Origin: Paraspadella gotoi
Lineage: Eukaryota > Chaetognatha
Reading direction: 5' to 3'
DNA: 64,000 nucleotides
Assembly (NCBI GenBank): GCA_051294375.1
Contig: CM119271.1
Span: 3,193,061-3,257,060, forward strand
Of the stretch, positions 35,001-45,386 are shown piece by piece. The notes under the pieces were generated by a model that saw nothing but the letters and a program-made list of their open reading frames with translations, was not told the DNA's origin and searched no databases. Numbering within the stretch: the first letter of the stretch is position 1; every line of letters begins with the position of its first letter. The translations under genes were made by a program, and so were the position numbers.

Positions 35001-37485
35001 CCATTTTCCAGCAGCGAAGCCCTTTTCAAAAACTCAAAACGTTTGACTCCAAAACGATTAACAATTATTTATTACTAGATTTAAAGTTGCGGATTAAGTT
35101 ATCGATTTAGACGATTTTAAATTTCGTAGATAATAAAAAAAATCGTAGCTGATAGAAATGTAGGCTGAAGACGAGATTGAGGAGCGAGGACGGACTTTCG
35201 CGATGTTGATGTTCGGCCACTGTTCTCAGGTTGTGGCGGTTGGCGGGTCTTGTGTGGTTGTGGGCAACAAGGGATTGTTTTATTTATTTACGTTTGTCGG
35301 TTGATAACTGGAGTGGTTTTTAAGAAAAGATTCGTAGGTTTGTGAAACAACGTTATGAATTATGAAGCAACTGTGCTTAAATTCGTCACAAAGAACCGCA
35401 GTGTCGTCCCTCCGCCCCCCCCCCCTTAGGTGATCCGCCTTCAGTACAACGTCAGCGGATTTAAACCCGACGAAATCTCGGTCGCCATCGAGGGCGACAC
35501 TCTGAAGATGCGGGCCAAGAACGAAGACAACAGGGGCCACACTACAGGTAGAAAGGGATGAGAGAGGACAACCGCGAGGAGATTGGCATTTCTTTAGGGC
35601 TATTCTAGAGGATAAAGGGTACGGTGTAGACTGTAAACGGTACCGATGGCCACATAACGAGTTCATACCGTTTCATTTAGGTTAGGAGATAAACTTTCGC
35701 GATCGGCTCCAAAGACTTTCGTGACAATTTATTCCTTCTTGTTATAATAATAATAATTAATACTGATTGCTTAATACTCATTCGTGCTTCCGTTTCAGTT
35801 GAAAAAGTAAAAAAGATTAATTTGTCATTTAAATATTGCAATTATAAAAGGTTTTAATAATTTTTAGTAATTTGTTCGTTCTTCTTCCTCAACCTTCCTC
35901 TTCCTCCTACAGTGACGCGGGAATTCAACAAGGAATTCGAACTTCCCAACGGCGCCGACAAGAGCAGCCTCAAGTATTGCGTCGAGGACAATCAACTCAC
36001 CGTCTTGGGTGAGGAGGGGGAGAGAGGGAGAGAGAGAGAGAGAATGGGGGGCAAAGAAATGAAAAGACTCAGAGAGAGAGGGAGAGGGAAAACAAGGAAG
36101 GCGATGAGACTCCCTATCTCACTCTCATCAAGAGGGAGATAGAGGGAGGGAGGGATAGAAATGAAGAGAGAGAGAAAGAGAGAGATAGAGAGGGAGGCAA
36201 GGGATGGATTGTGATTGAATTCCTCAGTATTTTTCCTCACATTCCTTTTGAGTCATGATCCGAAAAAATAATTTATAATGATAATTATAATAATTCGTCA
36301 CAGAAGAAGTTTCGAATCTGTGGCTGTGCCTACTTCCTCGGTTGATTTAACGTACATATAATCGATTATCATTATCCTCATGCGACTAAGTTCCTACTTC
36401 ATTTTAATAAAGATTGTCTCTTCCACAACCTCGACTTTACACCCCCCCAATTCCATGCCCCCCCCCAAATTCCTCCAGTACAAATGCCGAAGAATCTCTT
36501 CGAGCGTCAATTATCTCAAGAAGCGTTGGAAGGTTCCAAGTTGCATCTGGAATTCGACGTTTCCTCCTTCGAACCCCAAGACATTCAGGTTCGAGGTGCA
36601 AGGGGGTGTGGGGGTGAAAGTGTGGAGGGGCTGCGAACAGAGAGAGAGGGAGACAGAGAGAGAGACAGAAAGCGAGACAAAGCGAGAAAGCGTTACTTTA
36701 TAAGAACTTCAGCCCTAACTTAACCGAGCGGGTGGAACCACTCCCCGGGCAGAAAGCGGCAACTGAAAGCCCCAATGATCCAATGACGCAGTGCGTCAAA
36801 CGTCCGCGATTTTCCAATTGATTCTTGAACCAATTTTTTACTTAACCCACAAAAAAATGGGAATAAAAATTTCGAAACAGAAAAAATCATAATGATAAAA
36901 AGTATTGTGAGAAATAATATTATTAATTTAAAAATAAAACCCAAGCGTCTCTTCGAAATCCCTCCCCGAAGGTGAAGATCGTGGGAACGACGTTGAAGAT
37001 CCAGGCGATGAGGGAAGAGGTGGAGAATAACGCCACCGTCTGCCGGGAGTTCTCCCGTCAATGCGTCCTGCCCGAGTGGGTCGATCAAAACTCTCTCAGG
37101 TAAGGAGGGGAACGAGTGCGAACCGTTACTTACCTCACTTGTTGGAGGAGATTATATGTAGATCGCCTTGTGGATAGGGCGACGGTTAATCTACCGTCGG
37201 ATCTGAAGTTATGGAAAGCAAAGTGTTGGCGGCTTACCAAACTGTGAAAGAGACATGGCAACCTGTGAAACTGTGAAAGAGACATGGCAACCTGTGAAAC
37301 TGTGAAAAGAAAACTGTGAAACTGTGAAAGGGACACGGCAACCTCTCGGTGACTTCAACTTTTAATTTCCTTACCCTTTTTTTTTCAGATCTTACCTGAC
37401 TGCCGACGGAAAACTCACCATTGAAATCCCGATGGAAAAACCGCAGGAGGAAAAAAGACTCAACGTCGAAGTTCGGCACAAATGA
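31719..37485 (+). CDS. Small heat-shock protein with three alpha-crystallin domains, 507 aa
   Basis: Eleven exons join in frame: 31719-31822, 32124-32339, 32448-32555, 32978-33213, 33668-33787, 34370-34560, 35430-35547, 35913-36008, 36479-36588, 36972-37099 and 37389-37485. The N-terminus (MAFRRDPFFNDPFFDDFERD) has the Phe/Pro-rich look of sHSP N-terminal arms, and a long Ser/Pro/Gly linker follows. Domain 1 spans about residues 222-309 (KIQLDVGNYSVEEINVTAED), domain 2 about 326-398 (LQYNVSGFKPDEISVAIEGD), domain 3 about 410-498 (LHLEFDVSSFEPQDIQVKI). Each has the hydrophobic pattern of the beta-sandwich, and the last ends in an I-x-I-like IEIP motif. Most sHSPs have one domain and about 150-220 aa, so this is unusually long. 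Expected role: ATP-independent holdase chaperone. Each domain spans its own exon set. Confidence 0.9.
31976..32083. repeat. (CT)n microsatellite in sHSP intron 1
   Basis: About 105 bp of nearly pure CT dinucleotides between exons 1 and 2 of the heat-shock gene. Confidence 0.95.
33972..34215 (+). mobile_element. tRNA-derived SINE candidate in sHSP intron 5
   Basis: A GC-richer insert with an A-box-like GGTGGCTCATTGAGTAA and, about 40 bp on, a B-box-like GGGATCGATCCCC, the spacing expected for an RNA polymerase III promoter. The body then runs about 170 bp with no reading frame. A truncated relative with the same TAGCTCATTGAGTAAAGCC and GTACCGGGTT lies near 61,135-61,175. Confidence 0.5.
34620..34985. 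repeat. Degenerate tandem repeat of GTCAA-type units in sHSP intron 6
   Basis: About 30 loosely repeated units such as GTCAATGTGAA and GTCAAG. Non-coding. Confidence 0.8.
37215..37345. repeat. Short tandem repeat in sHSP intron 10
   Basis: Repeats of about 30 bp containing CTGTGAAAGAGACATGGCAA, in three partial copies. Confidence 0.75.
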
Positions 37486-37545
37486 TTGGTCGACTTGATT
37501 GGTCGACCTGATTGGTCGGCCTGATTGGTCGGCTTGATTCGTCGC
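37483..37545 (+). repeat. Minisatellite overlapping the sHSP stop codon
   Basis: Five copies of a 12-13 bp unit TGATTGGTCGACT with minor changes. The first copy includes the TGA stop codon, so expansion would alter only the 3' UTR. Confidence 0.8.
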
Positions 37546-37772
37546 CGTGGAATGTTCGGCCTGATCGGAGAATTCTTTGTACATCTATCATTGTTTATTT
37601 CACTCGCGAACTCGGAATTAATACAAACACGTACATAAAAAGTTTGCTTTATTTTATTAATTTTTATGAAAAGGTCACCTGATTGATTCGTTAGATTTTT
37701 ATTGGTTTTAAATTAATTTTCGTAGAAATAAGTTTGAGTTTATTTGCAACAACGATTTTATTAGTACATAAG

Positions 37773-37815
37773 GACGTACATGTTTCGGCTTTAGTTACAA
37801 GCCTTCTTCAGCGTC
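37773..37815 (-). ncRNA. Hammerhead-ribozyme-like motif, left arm of the palindrome
   Basis: Exact reverse-complement counterpart of 37,856-37,898, read on the minus strand with the same core, stem II and GTA/CGTC site. Confidence 0.5.
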
Positions 37816-37855
37816 ATAGAGAAAAATTGTTTACCACAAAACAATTTTTCTCTAT

Positions 37856-37898
37856 GACGCTGAAGAAGGCTTGTAACTAAAGCCGAAACATGTACGTC
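37856..37898 (+). ncRNA. Hammerhead-ribozyme-like motif, right arm of the palindrome
   Basis: Order of elements: GACG (stem I, 5' side), CTGAAGA (matches the CUGANGA core), stem II GGCTT...AAGCC, GAAA, a two-base-pair stem III AC-AT-GT, putative cleavage after GTA at 37,894, then CGTC pairing with GACG. The very short stem III resembles the minimal hammerheads of Penelope-like elements and animal retrozymes. One extra A lies between the core and stem II, so activity is uncertain. Confidence 0.5.
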
Positions 37899-37949
37899 CT
37901 TATGTACTAATAAAATCGTTGTTGCAAATAAACTCAAACTTATTTCTAC

Positions 37950-38670
37950 TAATCCAAACACAACGAAAAGAAAGGAAATTCGCTATGCCTAAATTAATTT
38001 TCGAAGTATAACTGGCATTAGGAATATCAGGGAAAAAAATCATTTATTACTGATTTATGCTTCATTATAAATATGTCCTCTGCACTCTGCAGGCCGGATA
38101 ATAGGCTCGACAAATAGTTCATAACTGCTGAAGGATATCATGTTTAAAATAGTTTCGAGGTGAGATCAGTGGTGTTAATTACCGTAGAAACATTGTGCTA
38201 TGTGCTTTTTCTCATTTAAGATTTGGTTACAGATATAGAATGGCTCGTCCTATCAGTCGTCATTTATCGAACAATTTGAAATTTATATTGTAAACGAAAA
38301 CTTTTGCCGCCCCATTTTTTCTGCCGGGCTATTTAAATATTTTCATAATGATATAAACAAAATACAGAAAATAGTGTTTACATAATGTAGTATAATTTTC
38401 AAGTTAAAATAATATTTGTCTGGATCCCAGGCTTTGGACTGGCTTCGGCGGGTTACATTCGAACGAGTCGATGCCATCTCACTTTTCCAGACGATCGAGA
38501 CAAATCGAAGCGAAACTGGATCGCAGCGAAGACAACTGGGACAAACCTTTTGATTAAACCGATTTTTGAGCAAAACCGGATCACCGAGAGACAAAATTGG
38601 GTCAATTAATGGGGCCATTTTTTTTTTACCAGAACGTCCCTTTTTATCTTAAACTCGGTATTCGGTTAAT
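37950..38670. other. AT-rich spacer
   Basis: I see no gene, RNA gene or clear repeat between the palindrome and the next repeat family. Confidence 0.4.
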
Positions 38671-38674
38671 TTTT

Positions 38675-39150
38675 AGTCGGATCTGCTTATCAGCAGATCC
38701 CGACTCTATAATTCACTTTGTCGGTCCCTCAATCTTGTCGGGCATTCCCTTATATCATGTCAGAACATCGAATTATGATCAATTATGTAAAAAAAAAAAC
38801 GATGTCCGTTCGTCCGTTCGTCTGTCTGTCAGTCAATCGGTCCAACCTTAGCAAAAAACTTCAATTGCTCGTGATTGGATGGATGGATTGGAATGAAATT
38901 TTGTGTGTGGGTAGGGAAGTGTGTGATTGAGCTGGATATGAAATTTCGGTGGAAATGAGTTGAAATGGAAAAAACAAAAAAAAATATATTTCACTATTTA
39001 AACGTCAATTACTCCTCAAGAGTAGACGGAGTGATTGACTTGAAATCTTGTATGTGGGTAGGAAAGTGTGCGATTAAGCTGGTAATCAAGTTTCGATGGA
39101 ATCGTCTTGAGTGGAAATGAGTTTAAATCGAAAAAAACAAAAAACCCGTT
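38675..39150 (+). repeat. Dispersed repeat with GATCTGC palindrome (copy 1)
   Basis: Begins AGTCGGATCTGCTTATCAGC with its own reverse complement next to it, then a GTCCGTTCGTCCGTTCGTCT tract, then two ~130-bp units sharing TGTGGGTAGG(G/A)AAGTGTG and GGAAATGAGTT. Inverted relatives lie at 43,340-43,435, 43,925-44,120 and 45,250-45,386, on the far side of the TNF gene. Confidence 0.75.
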
Positions 39151-39787
39151 TCACTAATTGTTTATGCTTCTTTTTATTGTTATATTAAATATAAATGCAA
39201 GATGTATTAATTAATCAAATAATTAATTAGTTAATTAATCAATTAGTTAATTAATAAATAATTAATCAATTAATCAATCAATTTATTTAGTTATTAATTA
39301 ATTAATTAATTAATTATTCAATCAATCATTTTATTTATAAATTATTTAATCAAGTCAATCGTTATTGGCATTATTGTCGTCGTCGCCATCATCGTCGTCG
39401 TTGCTTTTGTCATGGCCAGTGACGTAAAGACCTAAAAACAAACATTTCGGATCAAATTAATTAATTTATTAATTAAATAATTATTTTAGTTTATATAGTT
39501 TGTATTATTTAATTAATTAATTACCGCAAATGATCGTGGGCAGATCCGAAATTGTATGCTCAAACTTGTTTTAAATCAAAGGATAGATTAAGTTAATGAT
39601 TAAGATTATTGGTTTGCGATTAGGGTTAAGATTAGGGTTATATTAAGGTTTGGAATTGATTTATAAGTTTAAAAATTATATTGCCAGACAAACGAACAGA
39701 AATAGGGCACTCTCCGAAAACAGAGCTGGCCACATATCAACAAATCTGAGTAGATAACAAAATATACAAATTGCAAATTTGAGAGCT
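39151..39787. other. AT-rich 3' flank of the TNF-ligand gene
   Basis: ATTAATTA-type low-complexity DNA. The short GC-richer patch near 39,370-39,430 shows no reading frame I can support. Confidence 0.4.
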
Positions 39788-42700
39788 TTACGCCTCAATT
39801 TGTTTCTTGCGCCACGCCTTCTCTTTCTCGTCAATTTTCGGTTCCTCCTTCTCCCGCTCATTCTTCTCCGCCCTGTTCAACTGGACCGCGCCCCAGTAGG
39901 AATGAAGGAGGCCCTTCTTCAAATCCGACCGACAATTCCCGTGCCCGTCCAGATACTCCATCTTGAGTTCGGTCCCAGAATCGAGAAATTGGGTGAAGCC
40001 GAGAAAGCACGGGCGCCAGGCGCGTATCACGGACGTCGAGGTTTCGGGCGACGACGACGACGACTCTTCCGTCGTGTCTCCGTCGTCGGTGATGTCCTGG
40101 ATGCACGTGACGAACTTGCCGGAGTCGCGGCCGAATCGGAGGCGATAAGCGCACCTGATTGGTTGGTGACGGGGTGGGGGAGACGGAGATTGGTTGGTTT
40201 GAGAGTCAACGACGCCTTCTGATTGGTTGCTGGAAGTTGGATTGCGATTGGTGAATTTTTTTTTTTTTTTTTTTTGGATTGTCGGTTTTGATTTATAATT
40301 GTAATTATTGTATTTCGTTGAACCTCCTCTTAAAGTTACTATCTATCTACAACTATTTACAGACAGTGAATGCGTGTCTTCTCTCATAAAATGTGAACAT
40401 TAAACGACAATGGACTCGCGTCTATGGGTAAATTGGTCCTAATCTGTGAGGGTCGCAGCGGGCGTGAAATGTTTTCGCATAGGCTAATCTACGTTTCTTT
40501 GTCATTCTACTCACAGGGAGTAAAAATAATATAATTAAATATAATTAAAAATAATTACTGTGAATTATTTTTTTTTACAAATCCTTTATTCAATAGACAG
40601 CATAGACTCTAGACAGTTAACCCGATAATTAGGTCATTAATTAATTACTAATTAATTAATAATTATACTAACTAGAATAACTCCACACCTAATCAAAGGA
40701 TAACTATCACCTGCCCGTCACCTGCCCGTCCCTCGCTAGAGAAAAATACCTCGAAAACGACCTTACCTCGCCCCCGCGGTGACGAAATAAAACTGCGAGT
40801 AGACGTAATAGACTCCGGGTTCTTTGACGAGGATGATCCCCTCTGCTCCGCGGAACTCGAAGGCTTTCGAGTCGACGAGCCAATTGGGGCGACGCCACGC
40901 GGAGATCAGGGTCGGAACCTGAGAGAGATTGGCAGGAGTGGAGATGATGAAGATGATGAGAGGTTGAGCGGGTAAGTTTAGAAAAAAGGGGGGATATCAA
41001 AGGATAAGTAATGGGAGATAGTATTAATTTATGTAATGATTTTTAACTTTCTTTTAAATGGTTTTTTTTCCTTGGATTTCTGTCTTTCTTTTTTCTCTCC
41101 TACTTTCATTCGAAGATTTAGTCTTTCTTTCTTTCTTGAATTCTTTCTTTCTCACTCACTCACTCACTCCCTCCCTTTCCCCCCCCCCCTTCCCAACCAT
41201 GGCCGGCGGGGTCTCCACGTTCTTGACTGGACAAGACCGATTGGGCTTAGAGAAATTGCATCCTTTGAGGTGAATGACTGGAATCTTTGAGCGAGCGTCG
41301 TTATCGTCGTCTTCATCGTCGTCGCCGTCGTCGTGACATGGAGCTCCCGGACCGCACCAGCGTCGGTGGCTGCGTTTCCCGCGGAATATTTCGCCGACCT
41401 GAAAAACGAGTTATTATTTAAAATAGTCGTCATCGTCATTGTAATATTTTGACGCTTAATATTTAATGCGATTGTCATGGCAACGACGAGATCGATTCGA
41501 ATGCGTCATTTTCCTTAAATTGCTCCTTTTCAGATTAAATTCGGAATTAAAAGTTTAAAGATTAGGTAAGTGATAAAATTTATGTAAGCCTAAGGGTAGT
41601 TTAAGGATGTTGATCACTGATTAGAGATCTCGTTATGAAATGAGGTTGTGGGATAAGGTAGGTGGGCGCTTTTAGAAAATAGTGCCCCAAAAAACTCTCG
41701 ATGAAAATTCCGCTTTAATTCAGATTTCTTTACTTTCTACTTTTTTCTTTCGACGCGTGTACTTTTTTAAATTCGTCTCTCTCTCCATCTCGCTCCTTCT
41801 CTCTCCCTCACCTCTCGCGCGCCCTCCCTCGCTTCTTCGATGAGACGAGCGATGAGGTTGACGTTGACACGCCCCCCTGGCCACGACCCGTTGCTACTGG
41901 TGACGGTGTCCAACAAAAGTCGCTGTTGCGATTGAAGCGAATGAAGTTCGTCGCGAACGGCGATCTGCGAGGAGGAGGAGGAGGAGGAGAAGACGGAATT
42001 GAAACTAAAATAAATTTTAAAAAGTATATCAGTAATATGATTATTTTTATTTGGCTTGCTCCTATTTATTTATTTATTTTATTACGGTTACCGTGAAAGA
42101 TGTTGTGTACACTGTACTGTAACTTGTAAGAGATAGATTCTTAGAAAAATACTAAATGAGATTGAGTTCATCAATCTCATTTGCATATAGTAGTAAATTA
42201 TTTGAAGTCCAATTGATTTATGTACTATATTATAATTAGGCATATTTTTAGATTTTACAATGCTTTTCTATATTGTTTAGTAGTTTAATTGATTCATAGA
42301 TAATTTTCTGATAATTTGATAGAATAATTATGACGTGTATTAAGTGTTGAAGCTTTGTATTAAATAAACAATAATTATAATAAAAGATTAAAGAGAAGTT
42401 ATGTTTGTATTTAGTTGTTTAGCTATGGTTATCAATAATTATTATAATTATTATATAATTAATAATAATAATAATAAAACAATATTAAGAAGTAATTATT
42501 AATATATAATTCATAACCTGAGCCCCACTCATTATCCTTTCTCCAAATCCCGCTCAACCCTCCACCCGGCCCGCCAGTAGCATATGCCACTCCACCACCT
42601 GGGTAGCGACCAAGAGCGCGAGTATCCCGAGAGCGAGAACGACCAATACGAGGCTTAAGAGACGCCGATGGCTTTTCCGAGATTCGCGACGAAATTTCTC

Positions 42701-42814
42701 GTCGTAGTCGGACTTCGTCGTCGTCGTAAAGTCGTCGTCGTTGTTGTCTTTGTCAATATCCTTGGCGGGAAGGGCCATGCGTTCTTCTTCCGTTCCCGGA
42801 TCGATTTTCGTCAT
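39788..42814 (-). CDS. TNF-superfamily ligand, type II membrane protein, ~373 aa
   Basis: Five exons on the minus strand join in frame: 42814-42566 (donor possibly at 42599 instead), 41964-41812, 41398-41198, 40918-40767 and 40154-39788. The N-terminal tail is acidic and cytosolic, followed by one membrane helix (LLSLVLVVLALGILALLVAT) without a signal peptide, as in type II ligands. A basic furin-type site RGKR lies at the start of exon 3, followed by an Asp-rich stretch. The C-terminal TNF homology domain shows IPVIHLKG (strand A), then GVYYVYSQFYF (strands C-D, near-diagnostic), and HSYWGAVQL near the end. A lysine/glutamate-rich tail of ~30 aa follows. Predicted role: trimeric, possibly shed ligand for TNF receptors. 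The subfamily cannot be told; the furin site and layout recall EDA or BAFF types. Confidence 0.88.
42150..42350 (+). repeat. Dispersed AT-rich repeat starting with a hairpin (copy 1)
   Basis: Starts with AAATGAGATTGA...TCAATCTCATTT, a perfect hairpin, and ends near TGTTGAAGCTTT. It lies in TNF intron 1. A second copy lies at 60,533-60,722. Confidence 0.6.
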
Positions 42815-43289
42815 TTTTTTTCCCCCTTTTTTTGTTTTTGTGTATGTTTTTTTAAATTTTGTTTTTGAACCTTTTTTTTTAACAAAGGGTCCGTCTGATA
42901 TTTAGGGCTAGAGCTTATAAATGTTTATTATGTTAACAAGTTTGAGCAAACGATGTCGGATCTGCCTACGATGATTAAGTGGTAATCAGCTAATCCGATG
43001 ATAAATGACGATAATTCTTTCTGATTTCATTTGTGATCTTAAATCTATAAATCAATTAATCTATCAATGAACCAGTAGCTACACCAATACCAACTTGCAT
43101 AATTTGGTCAACTTGCAAAATTTGGTCAGCTTGCATAATTTTTATAACTTGTATAATTTTTTAATGAATTTTTTATAACAGATCATTAGATTATAGATCA
43201 TAACATATTTCTTAATATTAATAATAAATCATTCAAAAAATCAATCAATCAATCAGTCAATCAACTTAACAATTAGCTAATTTTATCTG
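42815..43289. other. 5' flank of the TNF-ligand gene
   Basis: Mostly AT-rich. Around 43,090-43,160 there are about four copies of an 18-bp unit like CAACTTGCATAATTTGGT. No promoter motif is assigned. Confidence 0.4.
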
Positions 43290-43339
43290 TGAGACAGAGA
43301 GAGAGAGAGAAACTTTAATAAAATTCAAGAAATGTGACT

Positions 43340-43435
43340 TGTTTTTTCCATTAAAACTCATTTTCACTTGCACGATTCCATCGAAACTCTATAGCAAGCT
43401 TAATCACATACTTTTCTACCCACACACTGTTACGG
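43340..43435 (-). repeat. Fragment of the GATCTGC-palindrome repeat family
   Basis: Contains GCACGATTCCATCGAAACTC and CTACCCACACAC, reverse complement of parts of 38,880-39,120. Confidence 0.6.
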
Positions 43436-43885
43436 TTACGTTTATGCCTTCTCTCCTTCAGGATAGTCTGCCTCCGTTCATCTGCGATTCATGAACTCAA
43501 AACTCATGGACTTTTTCAAAGACATTTATATTTATTACTTTTACATTTACTTAACTTATTATGTTCCTTACTTATGATTTGAGCCTCATTTTTCTTTACA
43601 GTTTTATTTCCTATTGCTCTTTGGATCTTGATACTACATTTACTTGATTGTCTCGTCACTCAGTTGCACGTAACATTGGCCAGACTTTTGGCCTCCCGCA
43701 TATTACTGCCGACCGAAGCTTGTCCTGTGCTTCTTACTCAGAAACCGCGAGAGTTACCGTGGTACATCGGCCTACTGATGTCACCAACTGTCTGCTAAGA
43801 CCCTTTAGTCCTCTTGAAGAACAAGTCCTCAATGAACCTGTCATTCCCCAGCTTTTCTTCGGCCATAGCTAACAAATCGTCTGTA
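43436..43885 (+). other. GC-richer insert with an open frame, possibly a retroelement fragment
   Basis: The block interrupts the repeat family on both sides. It starts TGTTACGG and contains a coding-like frame (43,648-43,872, starting SRHSVARNIGQTFGLPHI, ending QLFFGHS). The TGTTACGG start recalls Ty3-type LTRs, but no target duplication is visible. No domain recognised. Confidence 0.3.
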
Positions 43886-43924
43886 ATTCTGAATAAATAG
43901 AGTAATTATCAGTCAAAAATATAT

Positions 43925-44120
43925 AAGTGAATGTGACTCATTTCCACTCATTTCCACGTGCACGATTCCATTGAAACTTTATATCCAGCTTAATCATACA
44001 ATTTCCCACCTACACACAAAATCTCATTCAAATCCATCCATCCAATCATGAGTAATTGGAGTTAAATTCTAACGGGGGACAGACGGACAGACGGACATCA
44101 TTTTTTTTTGCATAATTTAT
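43925..44120 (-). repeat. Inverted copy of the GATCTGC-palindrome repeat family
   Basis: Reverse complement of 38,800-38,970, including GACAGACGGACAGACGGACA and TCCATCCATCCAATCATGAG. It abuts the fold-back element at 44,122. Confidence 0.7.
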
Positions 44121-44121
44121 C

Positions 44122-44252
44122 GCAGATTCGAAAACGAAAGTTTTAGTATTTTTTACACGATTTTTATTTACAAAATATTGGACATGTTTTGACTCTTGTT
44201 TTCGAGTCTTCATCAGCATTTGACAGTTGTATTTTCACAATCATAAAGTTGG

Positions 44253-44295
<43 letters not shown>

Positions 44296-45218
44296 CCAAC
44301 AAAGAATTGAGAAAGGACAGTGGTCAGAATTCAGGACAGGTGAAGGCAAGGACAGGAGAAAGGGGAAATAAGTTGATTTTGAAATGGTGAAAAGAGAGAG
44401 AGAGAGAGAGAGAAAAACATTACATTTTTGAAATGTACAACAAAGATAAATGAATCAGTAAACTAAATGAATAATAACAAATAATAATAAATAGTTGATT
44501 TAATTAATGGAGTATAAGTGAAAGTGAAATTTGAAGAATAAGTGGTGAGGGATAGGTAAGTAAAGATTTTAGTATAAATTAAGTTAGGAAAGAAGCTCAA
44601 ATTGAGCTGCCCCCCCCCGGCCGGGCAAATGGGGGACGTTGACGATGTGATCGGGTCATTGACCTGTCAAAGGCTGAGAAGATATTTTTGTAGAGTTCGA
44701 CACCCTGGGATCGGGTAGTGATCCACTTGGGAAGATGCCGAGTGCCACTCGAATATCTCTTTGGCCTGATAAGCCTGCCGACTGCCCTCCTCTCACCTGC
44801 CGGTGAGGTGGGCGATTGCCTGTTCTTGCCTGCTTGGATGCAGGTGATACAGACTCCTCTCCTTCCTCCTGCAGCCGTCGTTTTGGTCGACGCTCAGTGT
44901 GAGAAGGGTCACACCAAGTTGCTGTAGGCTCAGGAGAGGCATCTCTCTCTCTCTCTCTTTTCACCATTTCAAAATCAATTATTTCCCTTTTCTCCTGTCC
45001 TTGCCTTCACCTGTCCTGAATTCTGACCACTGTCCTTTCTCAATTCTTTGTTGGAATCTCTCTCTCTCTCTCTCTCTCTCTATCCCCAACTTTATGATTG
45101 TGAAAATACAACTGTCAAATGCTGATGAAGACTCGAAAAACAAGAGTCGAAACATGTCCAATATTTTGTAAATAAAAATCGTTGTAAAAAATACTAAAAC
45201 TTTCGTTTTCGAATCTGC
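44122..45218. mobile_element. Fold-back element (1.1 kb) with long inverted ends and hammerhead-like motifs
   Basis: Ends match as GCAGATTCGAAAACGAAAG and its reverse complement, extended over about 260 bp per side and including GA/CT microsatellites. The interior (about 44,640-44,940) is GC-richer with coding-like frames on both strands (minus strand: RERDASPEPTATWCDPSH) but no known domain. Each arm holds a hammerhead-like core. The left one has lost the GAAA (changed to AAAA) and the right one keeps it. It is inserted within the GATCTGC-palindrome repeat, whose remainder resumes at 45,240. Confidence 0.7.
45116..45165 (+). ncRNA. Hammerhead-ribozyme-like motif in the fold-back element
   Basis: CTGATGA at 45,122, stem II GACTC...GAGTC, GAAA at 45,149, short AC-AT-GT stem III and a GTC site at 45,156-45,158. 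Stem I pairing is weak here, and an extra A precedes stem II, so this copy may be inactive. Confidence 0.4.
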
Positions 45219-45244
45219 TATCTTATTGAACAACGAAAAGAGAG

Positions 45245-45386
45245 AAAAATTACACAATGCATAATTTATCATAATTCGATGTTCTGATATGATTTAAATG
45301 ATTTACCGACAAGATTTATGGGTGGTACCGACGGACCGACAAAGTGGATTATAGAGTTGGAATCTGCTGATAAGCAGATCCGACTA
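45245..45386 (-). repeat. Inverted copy of the GATCTGC-palindrome repeat end
   Basis: Reverse complement of 38,675-38,800: ends with CTGATAAGCAGATCCGACT and contains ATAATTCGATGTTCTGATAT. Confidence 0.75.

Larger units (their letters stand above)
37722..37949. repeat. Perfect 228-bp palindrome (111-bp arms, 6-bp loop)
   Basis: The two arms are identical in reverse complement over 111 bp around the loop ACCACA at 37,833-37,838. Each arm contains a hammerhead-ribozyme-like core. The outer part (TAATAAAATCGTTGTTGCAA) recurs next to other hammerhead-like copies at 45.2, 46.85 and 49.9 kb. Confidence 0.95.

Noticed and set aside
39595-39655. Telomere-like GATTAGGGTTA units
   Set aside because: Only two or three imperfect units in AT-rich DNA; not an interstitial telomere.
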